The notes under the pieces were generated by a model. That model was not told the DNA's origin, ran no database searches, and saw only the letters and a program-made list of their open reading frames with translations. The position numbers and the translations under genes are program-made. From Cytophagales bacterium (GTDB lineage: Bacteria > Bacteroidota > Bacteroidia > Cytophagales > VRUD01), in contig VRUD01000051.1 in assembly GCA_019456305.1 (NCBI GenBank), positions 1 through 32,136 of the forward strand: a stretch of DNA of 32,136 nt, in the 5' to 3' direction. Positions 20,964 to 28,035 of this stretch are shown here, piece by piece. Each line of letters starts with the position of its first letter. The first letter of the stretch is position 1.

Positions 20964-22952
20964 CTAATAACTACTTTTTTTTACAAAATATTCATTAATT
21001 TTATCCAACCCCAAAATAATCAATGTAAAATCCCCATTGGGCGTATAAGCGGGTGTTTTACACGTAAAAAGCTGGTTGATCACGGTGTTCATTTCCGTAG
21101 CGGTTAATTTTGTCCCGTGTTTCATAGCCGATCTTTTAGCCAGAGACCGGGACAGGTTCTCCCTTGTTTCAAGCTTTAGATCAGTTTTGTATTTTTTGTA
21201 CTGCTCAATAAGCCCTTCAAACAGATCTTTCTCACTGCCTGGTAGTATATCAGCAGGAACGCCATTTACTACAATGGAATTTTTCCCAAAGTAAGAGAAT
21301 ACAAACCCTAATGCATGGATCTCTTCTTTTAACTCCGTAACCAGTTCAAAATCCGGAGGGCTTAATTCAATAGTTTGAGGAAAAAGAAACTGTTGGGAAG
21401 CACCGAATCTATTTTGTAGCATGGTCAGGTATTTTTCATATAGGATACGCTGGTGGGCAGCGTGCTGATCAATGATCATCATTCCTGATTTTACCTGAGT
21501 GATTATATAACTGTTGTGAATTTGAAATGCTGTACTTTCGTCAGAAGACAAAAAGTCTTTTTCAACCGCTATATCAGTGTTGACAGCGCTTGGTAAGGTG
21601 AAAGAAGAAGAAGAAGCCCCCCCTAAATCCACAGCCCCCCTACCTCCCGCAATGCTGGCCCGATGTCCACTGGACATCGTCCTCCCCAAAGGGGGGACTA
21701 TTCCATCGCTTTTGCCAGCCCCTTTCCCTTTGGGAAGTGTGGTGGGAAAGTCCCCCCTTTGGGGGGATTTAGGGGGGCTGGGCCTGAATTGTTGTCTTGT
21801 ATATTCTATATCAGATTTGTTCAGTTCTTCTTGTTGTGATACTAACCTCGTAGACTTCTTATAGTTCACATCAACAGAATAATCTATTGAAGGGGTGATA
21901 TTATGAACTCCCAGAGATCTTTTTACAGCAGATCTCACAAAGGCATAAATCGTTTTTTCGTCATCAAACTTGATCTCTGTTTTAGTAGGATGCACATTTA
22001 TGTCAACATGCACTGGGTCAATTTCTATGAACAAAACATAAAACGGGAACCTGTCTTTTGTAATGAGCTCCTCATAAGCATTCATCACCGCGTGGTGCAA
22101 GTAGGGGTGTCTTATGAATCTCTTGTTCACATAGAAGAATTGCTCACCGCGTGTTTTTTTGGTAAATTCAGGTTTACCGATATAGCCTGTGATATTTGTT
22201 AAGGTGGTTTTTTCCTGGCATGGCGCTAATTGCTTTTTATATTGGTCACCGAAAATTGATACAATGCGTTGGCTGAGTTTGCCGGAAGCAAGCTGAAAAA
22301 GCTCCATATCATTTTGATACATTGTAAAGGACAGACCTGGATAGGCGATTGCAATTCGTTGAAACTCATCCAATATGTGGCGCATCTCAACAGGATTTGA
22401 TTTCAAAAAATTCCTCCGTGCCGGAACGTTATAGAAAAGATTCTTAACAGTGATTGATGTACCCGCAGAGCAGGGGACAGGTTCCTGGGATTTGGTCTCT
22501 GAAGCTTCAACCTTAATTAACGTTCCTAACTCAGTTCCTTCCTCTGATAAATCGGGTCCTGGACGGAGTTTTGAGCGCAGTTCTACCTGCGCTACTGCCG
22601 CTATTGAGGCTAAGGCTTCCCCTCTAAAACCTAATGTCCGGACTCTAAACAGGTCATCTGTGTTGGAGATTTTTGAAGTAGCATGCCTTTCAAAGCACAT
22701 CCTGGCATCGGTTTCACTCATGCCCATGCCATCATCAATTACCTGTATTAAGGTTTTGCCGGCATCTTTAACGATGAGCTGAATTTTTTTGCTACCGGCC
22801 GGCCTGCCGTCCTTTTGCCCTATGTTTGGCAGGCAGGCGTCCACAGAATTTTCCAGCAGTTCTTTTACCACAGAAGCAGGCCGCTGCACCACTTCACCGG
22901 CAGCGATCTGGTTGGCTATTGAGTCGGGTAATAAATGGATTTTGTCAGGCAT
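20964..22952 (-). CDS. mutL: DNA mismatch repair protein MutL with two in-frame repeat insertions
   Basis: A 662-residue MutL. The GHKL ATPase has Glu31 and Asn35 in ELLENSVDA, DDGMG (74-78) and TLGFRGEALASI. The transducer contains NLFYNVPARRNFLKS, FVNKRFIR and DVNVHPTKTEI(K), and the C-terminal dimerisation domain has DQHAAHQRILYE. That last motif has Gln where the endonuclease motif DQHA(x)2E(x)4E has its first Glu, so nicking activity is uncertain. Residues about 40-54 (CLPNIGQKDGRPAGS) interrupt the normally contiguous NSVDAGAxxI, and residues about 391-446 in the linker are encoded by a palindromic repeat. Both are read in frame. MutL links mismatch recognition by MutS to strand removal. 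It is followed by two rhomboid genes at 1-2 bp spacing. Confidence 0.95.
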   Translation of the reverse strand: MPDKIHLLPDSIANQIAAGEVVQRPASVVKELLENSVDACLPNIGQKDGRPAGSKKIQLIVKDAGKTLIQVIDDGMGMSETDARMCFERHATSKISNTDDLFRVRTLGFRGEALASIAAVAQVELRSKLRPGPDLSEEGTELGTLIKVEASETKSQEPVPCSAGTSITVKNLFYNVPARRNFLKSNPVEMRHILDEFQRIAIAYPGLSFTMYQNDMELFQLASGKLSQRIVSIFGDQYKKQLAPCQEKTTLTNITGYIGKPEFTKKTRGEQFFYVNKRFIRHPYLHHAVMNAYEELITKDRFPFYVLFIEIDPVHVDINVHPTKTEIKFDDEKTIYAFVRSAVKRSLGVHNITPSIDYSVDVNYKKSTRLVSQQEELNKSDIEYTRQQFRPSPPKSPQRGDFPTTLPKGKGAGKSDGIVPPLGRTMSSGHRASIAGGRGAVDLGGASSSSFTLPSAVNTDIAVEKDFLSSDESTAFQIHNSYIITQVKSGMMIIDQHAAHQRILYEKYLTMLQNRFGASQQFLFPQTIELSPPDFELVTELKEEIHALGFVFSYFGKNSIVVNGVPADILPGSEKDLFEGLIEQYKKYKTDLKLETRENLSRSLAKRSAMKHGTKLTATEMNTVINQLFTCKTPAYTPNGDFTLIILGLDKINEYFVKKSSY
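21615..21779. repeat. 165-bp palindromic element inside the mutL linker
   Basis: The left end AGCCCCCCCTAAATCC (21615-21630) and right end GGATTTAGGGGGGCT (21765-21779) are inverted repeats. The interior has further C-run/G-run pairs (CCCCAAAGGGGGG and CCCCCCTTTGGGGGG) and a perfect palindrome CGATGTCCA-C-TGGACATCG at 21661-21679. Its base composition differs strongly from mutL. It encodes about 55 residues rich in Pro, Gly and Ser in the disordered linker between the ATPase and C-terminal domains. Confidence 0.8.
22796..22838. repeat. Small palindromic insertion in the mutL ATPase domain
   Basis: GCCTGCC (22802-22808) pairs with GGCAGGC (22828-22834, also 22832-22838), with a 19-base loop. 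It encodes CLPNIGQKDGRPAG between the ENSVDA motif and the next beta-strand, where MutL proteins normally have only two or three residues. Confidence 0.7.
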
Positions 22953-23094
22953 TATTGTACCGGAATTTCAATCTTTTAAATGAAACTTATATTCAAATCT
23001 ATCCTTCCCCGACTTTATCGGGGCAGGTGTGCTCTTAATGAACAGCTACCGGGCTTTGGTTATCCCGACTTTGTCGGGACACTCAGTACCCAGT
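22953..23094. repeat. Intergenic gap with two TCCCGAC-type palindromes
   Basis: CCCCGA-CTTTA-TCGGGG at 23007-23023 and TCCCGACTTTGTCGGGA at 23063-23079 lie between mutL and the small membrane protein gene. The second is identical to the coding copy at 4940-4956. No gene is visible. Confidence 0.7.
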
Positions 23095-23538
23095 TTAATT
23101 ACCAAATTCCTTATCAATTTCTTCTGAACTTTTATTTTTTGCACTTAAAAAAACATTCTTGAGTCCACTCCAAAAAGCATGCACTGAACGAAGTGAACGT
23201 GTCAAAAAATAAAAATAAATAATAACAACTTCTAACAAAACAGCGCCAGGTAATAAATAGCTATTATCCGCATAAAAATAAAGCAAAAAATCACATATCA
23301 AAAATACTACAATCAATAATTGCAGGTTAACAGCCTTCCTGGCAGGGCTTGTTCTGCGTCTGAAAGCTCCTGGTATGCCGGGCTTATAATCATCACTGCT
23401 AAAAGTATTTTTTTTGTTGAGTTGTTTTTTTATTAAATCAGTTCTTCTTTTAATATCCTCTTTTATTGGATCATAATAGCGTGGTTGATATTCAAATCGT
23501 TTATATTTGGGACGGGATAATAGGGAAGGTAATTTCAT
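23095..23538 (-). CDS. Small membrane protein of unknown function, mutL-linked
   Basis: The product of 147 residues starts MKLPSLLSRPKYKRFEYQPR. The basic N-terminus contains YKRFEYQPRYYDPIKED, a pattern I associate with small uncharacterised proteins next to mutL in Bacteroidota. Two hydrophobic helices follow (about residues 68-90, LQLLIVVFLICDFLLYFY, and 95-110, AVLLEVVIIYFYFL), probably a hairpin in the membrane. Residues about 110-126 (RSVHAFWSGLKN) are encoded by a diverged copy of the MITE end seen at 14485 plus a small CACT..AGTG palindrome, so the C-terminus may have been altered. An ATG at 23553 overlaps a TATTTTTG box (23542-23549), so 23538 is preferred. It is divergent from the NagZ fusion gene. 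Confidence 0.7.
   Translation of the reverse strand: MKLPSLLSRPKYKRFEYQPRYYDPIKEDIKRRTDLIKKQLNKKNTFSSDDYKPGIPGAFRRRTSPARKAVNLQLLIVVFLICDFLLYFYADNSYLLPGAVLLEVVIIYFYFLTRSLRSVHAFWSGLKNVFLSAKNKSSEEIDKEFGN
23160..23195. repeat. Diverged MITE end within coding sequence
   Basis: TGAGTCCACTCCAAAAAG (23160-23177) matches the 19-bp terminal repeat of the 14485-14642 element except for one T-to-C change and the last base. It is followed by the palindrome CACTGAACGAAGTG (23182-23195). No AGTT flank is present. Confidence 0.6.
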
Positions 23539-23608
23539 TTTGCAAAAATACATTTATTTTTTTAAAATGAATTTAAGTTAGAGTCATTTTTTAATAACGT
23601 ATTGCTTA

Positions 23609-26600
23609 ATGTTAAAACATATCTTAACCTTTAGGCGCATAGCGCATAGCGCATGGCGCATGGCGCAGTGTATAGGAGCAAAGGACAAAGCGTTGAGCCC
23701 CGATACTCGGGATTCTGCAATATGTGCTATGCGCCATACGCTATGCGCTATGCTCATCATTGTTTTTACTGACGTTAGATCCCAGGAAAATTGGGTTGAC
23801 AGTGTTTTTAAGAGCATGAATGCCGGGCAACGTATCGGCCAGCTTTTTATGGTTGCAGCTTATTCCAATAGTGGCGAGACCCATTATAAAGCAATTGAGC
23901 AATTAATTAAAAACAATCACATAGGTGGTTTGATATTTTTTCAGGGTACGCCTTACCAGCAAGCGAAGTTGACAAATCGTTATCAATCCATTTCTAAAGT
24001 TCCGCTGCTGATTGCCATGGATGCAGAATGGGGGCTTGGGATGCGTCTTGACAGTGCCATAAGTTTCCCCAGGCAAATGACGCTTGGTGCAATCCAGGAT
24101 AATCAATACATCTACCGGATGGGTGCGGATATCGCACGGCAATGTAAGCGGATAGGGGTCCATGTTAACCTGGCTCCTGTAGTGGATATAAACAGCAACC
24201 CCGGCAATCCTGTCATCGGCCCACGATCATTTGGAGAGAATAAGGAGAACGTGACAATGAAAGGCATTGCTTATATGAAAGGATTACAGGAGAACGCTGT
24301 AATAGCAAATGCCAAGCATTTTCCCGGCCACGGTGATACAGACACCGATTCGCACCTTACCCTCCCGGTTATCAATCATTCTAAAGAGCGGCTTGATGAA
24401 ATAGAACTTTATCCTTTTAAAAAATTAATGCAGGAAGGATTGATGAGTGTAATGGTAGCACATTTACACGTCCCCGCTTATGATGATACTTTAAACAGGG
24501 CTACCACACTTTCCAAAACTGTCGTTACCGGTCTGTTAAAAAATAAGCTCGGTTTCAGAGGCCTGATTTTTACGGATGCTTTAAACATGAAAGGAGTAAG
24601 CCAGTTTTATAAACCCGGTGAAGTTGACCTGAAAGCTTTACTGGCTGGCAATGATGTGCTTTTATTTTCTGAAAAAGTCTCTTTAGCGATTAAAAAGATC
24701 AAACAAGCGATCAGGAAAGGAATGATCTCCCAGGAAGAAATTGATAAGCGGGTGAAAAAGATACTGAGAGCAAAATATTGGGTGGGGTTGCATGCAAAAA
24801 AGGGAATAAAGGAAATAGGGGAAATAAAGGAAATAGGGGAAATAAAGGCAGATAATTTTCACTCAATAGATTTAAATTATATATATGAAGATTTGAATAA
24901 TCCTCATGCAAAATTGTTACAGCAAGAGTTATTTGAGAAAGCGCTTACATTAGTAAAAAATCAGGATGATTTGATCCCCATTAAGATATTAGATACCAAC
25001 AGTTTCGCCTCAGTTGCAATTGGTCTTTCCCACCTTATTAAGGGAGAATTAAACGGAGTTAATGAATTTCAAAAAATGCTGAGCAATTATGCCCCATTTC
25101 ACCATTTCAGTATTTCAAAAAAAGCCCGGGAAGAAACTTATAATGATCTTTTAAATGAAGCGTCTAAATATAAGGTAGTGGTCGTAAGCATACACAAAAT
25201 GAATAATAAGAATTCTGCAGGATATGGAATAAGCCAAAAAGCAAAGGATTTCATAAAGCAAATCAAGGAAAAAACAAAAGTTATCCTGGTGGTTTTTGGC
25301 AATCCATACAGCCTGAAATATTTTGAAGACAGCAAATGGCTGGTTTGTGCCTATGAGGATAATGCTGTTACTCAAAAAGTGGTTTCTCAATTGTTGTTTG
25401 GCGCCATACAGGCAAACGGGAGGCTACCTGTTTCCGCTTCTTCAAAATTTAAAGAGGGCACAGGGTTGTTCACAGAAAAATTAAAAAGGTTAAGGGTTAC
25501 TTTTCCCGAAAGCGTAGGCATGAATTCCGAAACATTGCAAAAGATTGACAGTATTGTGCTCGAAGCAATTGCCGATTCGGCAATGCCTGGCTGCCAGGTG
25601 CTTATTGCAAAAGACGGAGCCGTGATCTTTAACAGGTCTTACGGATACCACACCTATGATAAAAAACGGCCTGTAACGTATCAAACAATTTATGATGTTG
25701 CCTCCATTACAAAAGTTGCAGGCACTTTGCAGGCAATCATGTTCTTAAAAGAGCATGGGCTGCTGAATATGGACGCCAAAGCCTCCAAATACCTTCCTGA
25801 ACTCAAAGGCACAAATAAAAAAGACCTGACCATCAGGCATATTATTACACACCAGGCAGGCCTGATCCCCTATATTGAATACTGGAAAAGAACCGTGGAC
25901 TCTTCAGGAATGCTTAGCGACTCTTTTTATTCTAAAATTAAAAGTGAGAAATTTTGCAATCTTGTAGCTTTCCGGATGAAGGCAGGAATGGCTACTACCG
26001 ATGGGAAAGTCCCAACCCTTGAGGGGAATCTGTTTTCAATTGCCGCAATGGAAGATTCTTTATGGAAGTGGACAATTAATTCTGAAATGAGAAAAAAGAA
26101 AAGGAGGAGAAGATATAAATATGGTTATAAATACAGCGACCTGGGATTTTATATTATGAAGCAGATTGCTGAAAAATTGTTAAATCAATCCATAGAATCG
26201 TTTTTAGAGCAGAATTTTTACGCACCCCTGGGCCTTCATTCACTGACTTATCAGCCGTTAGACAAATTTGGGATAGAAAATATCGCTCCCACAGAACGTG
26301 ATACCAATTTCAGGAAAACTTTGGTATGGGGCACAGTGCATGATCCGGGAGCAGCCATGATTGGGGGTGTGGCAGGCCATGCCGGTATCTTTTCTAATGC
26401 AAACAGCCTGGCTGTATTGATGCAAATGAATATGCAGCATGGATATTATGGAGGAATGAGGTATTTAGCGCCTGCTACAATTCCTGAATTCACCGCCAGG
26501 CAATTTAAAAAGAACAGGCGCGGTTTGGGTTGGGACAAACCCGATCCTGACGGTCACGGCCCCACTTCAAATTTCGCTTCTGCCCATACTTATGGCCATT

Positions 26601-26758
26601 CCGGTTTCACCGGCACCTGCGTTTGGGTTGACCCGGATCGCCAGCTTATCTATGTGTTCCTTTCTAATCGGGTATATCCTGATGCCTTTAATACAAAACT
26701 CATCACAAAAAATATTCGTACGAGGATCCATAATGTTATTTATAGAGCGATGGAATAA
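23609..26758 (+). CDS. Beta-N-acetylhexosaminidase (GH3, NagZ-like) fused to a serine beta-lactamase-like domain
   Basis: A 1049-residue fusion typical of Bacteroidota. The GH3 TIM barrel (about 70-395) has KHFPGHGDTDTDSH (236 onward), the His/Asp catalytic element of NagZ, and the nucleophile Asp323 in GLIFTDALNMKG. A GH3 C-terminal alpha/beta domain follows (about 420-610), then a class C beta-lactamase/DD-peptidase-like domain (about 640-1040) with Ser699-xx-Lys702 (ASITK), Tyr842-Ser-Asp (YSD in place of YxN) and His997-Ser-Gly (in place of KTG). It probably removes N-acetylglucosamine from wall fragments and cleaves peptide or ester bonds in the periplasm. Residues 9-48 are encoded by a palindromic heptamer element that splits the signal peptide (MLKHILTF ... 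LIIVFTDVRSQ), and residues about 397-413 are GEIKEI repeats. An ATG at about 23750 is an alternative start. Confidence 0.9.
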   Translation: MLKHILTFRRIAHSAWRMAQCIGAKDKALSPDTRDSAICAMRHTLCAMLIIVFTDVRSQENWVDSVFKSMNAGQRIGQLFMVAAYSNSGETHYKAIEQLIKNNHIGGLIFFQGTPYQQAKLTNRYQSISKVPLLIAMDAEWGLGMRLDSAISFPRQMTLGAIQDNQYIYRMGADIARQCKRIGVHVNLAPVVDINSNPGNPVIGPRSFGENKENVTMKGIAYMKGLQENAVIANAKHFPGHGDTDTDSHLTLPVINHSKERLDEIELYPFKKLMQEGLMSVMVAHLHVPAYDDTLNRATTLSKTVVTGLLKNKLGFRGLIFTDALNMKGVSQFYKPGEVDLKALLAGNDVLLFSEKVSLAIKKIKQAIRKGMISQEEIDKRVKKILRAKYWVGLHAKKGIKEIGEIKEIGEIKADNFHSIDLNYIYEDLNNPHAKLLQQELFEKALTLVKNQDDLIPIKILDTNSFASVAIGLSHLIKGELNGVNEFQKMLSNYAPFHHFSISKKAREETYNDLLNEASKYKVVVVSIHKMNNKNSAGYGISQKAKDFIKQIKEKTKVILVVFGNPYSLKYFEDSKWLVCAYEDNAVTQKVVSQLLFGAIQANGRLPVSASSKFKEGTGLFTEKLKRLRVTFPESVGMNSETLQKIDSIVLEAIADSAMPGCQVLIAKDGAVIFNRSYGYHTYDKKRPVTYQTIYDVASITKVAGTLQAIMFLKEHGLLNMDAKASKYLPELKGTNKKDLTIRHIITHQAGLIPYIEYWKRTVDSSGMLSDSFYSKIKSEKFCNLVAFRMKAGMATTDGKVPTLEGNLFSIAAMEDSLWKWTINSEMRKKKRRRRYKYGYKYSDLGFYIMKQIAEKLLNQSIESFLEQNFYAPLGLHSLTYQPLDKFGIENIAPTERDTNFRKTLVWGTVHDPGAAMIGGVAGHAGIFSNANSLAVLMQMNMQHGYYGGMRYLAPATIPEFTARQFKKNRRGLGWDKPDPDGHGPTSNFASAHTYGHSGFTGTCVWVDPDRQLIYVFLSNRVYPDAFNTKLITKNIRTRIHNVIYRAME
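23635..23753. repeat. Palindromic GCGCAT heptamer element inside a signal-peptide coding region
   Basis: The left arm is the 7-bp series GCGCATA, GCGCATA, GCGCATG, GCGCATG, GCGCAGT (23635-23669). The right arm (about 23722-23753) is the complementary series GTGCTAT, GCGCCAT, ACGCTAT, GCGCTAT. The centre has CCCGATACTCGGG (23699-23711). It encodes residues 9-48 of the NagZ fusion. The element at 7552-7633 has the same plan. Confidence 0.8.
24801..24848. repeat. 18-bp G/A-rich tandem repeat in the NagZ-fusion linker
   Basis: The unit GGAAATAAAGGAAATAGG recurs with 18-bp period and encodes KEIGEI repeated, between the GH3 barrel and the GH3 C-terminal domain. Its composition matches the octamer repeats at 2941-3053. 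Confidence 0.65.
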
Positions 26759-27072
26759 AGTGATTAGGTGTTTGAGTGTTAAAGTATTGCAGTAAGTGAT
26801 TTGTAAAACAGCAATAATTTTAAGTATTTATTATGGATAAATTTAAACCTTTGGCTATAACTTACGCAATACTACGTAGGTAAAAATAAAAAAATATTTA
26901 CATAAAATGCAAATCCAAGAATATTTTAAAAATAAATGGTTATGTTTGTGAGACTTTTTAGAGTGGACTCAAGTTTTGTTTTTAAAAATAAATGTATTAT
27001 ATTGCAGCGATTTATTAAAGTTGCAAACATTTGCATAGGTTACAATTTTTTAAAAAAAAGAATTAAAAGATT
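26759..27072. other. 314-bp intergenic region with a solitary MITE end
   Basis: No gene is visible. The 19-bp sequence at 26953-26971 is identical to the right terminal repeat of the 14485-14642 element and is likewise followed by AGTT. No matching left end is seen upstream within the gap, so it is a truncated or solo copy. A TATATTGC sequence at about 26998-27005 is a weak -7 candidate for the downstream genes, and CTACGTAG near 26872 is a short palindrome. Confidence 0.55.
26953..26971. repeat. Solitary 19-bp MITE terminal repeat followed by AGTT
   Basis: An exact 19/19 match to ACTTTTTAGAGTGGACTCA at 14624-14642, followed by AGTT at 26972-26975 as in the complete element. Confidence 0.8.
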
Positions 27073-27447
27073 ATGAAAAACATAATTAACAGCGGCTTAT
27101 TTTTGATGCTCTTTGTATGCCTTTCTGCAATTTGCTTTGCCCAAAACAATAAAAAGAATGATAAATCAATCCAAAGCTCAGAGGTTAAAAAGCAAAGTCA
27201 GGTCATTATAAACCAATCCGGAATTAATAAGACAAATACAGGTGAATATGAAAAAATATTAATTAATAAGCAAACGCAAAAAATTTCACAAAAGGGAAAA
27301 TTTGAAATTACAGGGCAGCAAATGCAATTGTATATAGCTCCTGAACCCAAAAGTGATGATTTGTACGAAGTAACAGTATCTCAGGAAAAAAAGCAGGTAG
27401 TAAAAAAAGACAAACCCATCAGACCAATAAAAATGATTAAATATTAA
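27073..27447 (+). CDS. Small secreted protein, function unknown
   Basis: A 124-residue protein with a clear signal peptide (MKNIINSGLFLMLFVCLSAI, cleaved after CFAQ). The mature part is strongly polar and lysine-rich (NNKKNDKSIQSSEVKKQSQV), then a short beta-rich stretch (GKFEITGQQMQLYIAPEPKS), ending in a basic tail (KKQVVKKDKPIRPIKMIKY). I recognise no family. It is followed 4 bp later by another secreted protein gene and then the metzincin gene, all on plus, so it is probably the first gene of that secreted set. An accessory or inhibitor role for the protease is only a guess from position. Confidence 0.75.
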   Translation: MKNIINSGLFLMLFVCLSAICFAQNNKKNDKSIQSSEVKKQSQVIINQSGINKTNTGEYEKILINKQTQKISQKGKFEITGQQMQLYIAPEPKSDDLYEVTVSQEKKQVVKKDKPIRPIKMIKY

Positions 27448-27451
27448 TATA

Positions 27452-28030
27452 ATGAAAAGAAAAGCTATTTTATCAATAATTTTAATTTTACATTTTGCAA
27501 TCTTCAATACCCTGTTGTTTGCTCAGTTATATCATGTTACCCTGGATCAGAGGATTGAAAATTCCAAGATCATTTTTGAAGGTAAAGTGATCAGTAAAAA
27601 ATCATTTTGGGATGTTGACAATTATAATATATATACTTCCAATATCATAGAAGTGTATAAGGTATTTAAAGGTAATTTGAAATTTTCGCACGTAGAAGTA
27701 ATTACTGAAGGCGGTATTGTTGGAACAGAAATGCAAACAGTATCTCACTCGCTGCAGTTGAATGAAGATGACGTAGGCATTTTTAATTGTATTTCAAATA
27801 CTATTAATAAATCCAATAAGAGCATAAACCCAGGTTACATAAGCTTAAAAACTTATGCAGACCTGCAGGGCTTTATTCGCTATGACCTGAATAACATGTC
27901 CGGCAATGACATTTTTAATAAGTATGCAGATATTAACAATGATGTATATACTGCCATAACAAGCAGGACAAAAAATGACTATCGTACCATAAAAGATGTC
28001 AATTTATATCAAAGAAAAGATAAGAAGTAA
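27452..28030 (+). CDS. Secreted protein, function unknown, upstream of metzincin
   Basis: A 192-residue protein with a signal peptide (MKRKAILSIILILHFAIFNT, cleaved after LLFAQ). The mature protein begins LYHVTLDQRIENSKIIFEGK, then VISKKSFWDVDNYNIYTSNIIEVYKVFKG, a beta-rich pattern I have seen at the N-terminus of secreted Bacteroidota proteins that accompany metalloproteases, but I cannot name a family. The C-terminus is charged (YQRKDKK). It is 4 bp after the preceding secreted gene and 5 bp before the metzincin gene, so the three are very likely one transcript. Confidence 0.78.
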   Translation: MKRKAILSIILILHFAIFNTLLFAQLYHVTLDQRIENSKIIFEGKVISKKSFWDVDNYNIYTSNIIEVYKVFKGNLKFSHVEVITEGGIVGTEMQTVSHSLQLNEDDVGIFNCISNTINKSNKSINPGYISLKTYADLQGFIRYDLNNMSGNDIFNKYADINNDVYTAITSRTKNDYRTIKDVNLYQRKDKK

Positions 28031-28035
28031 TAAGT

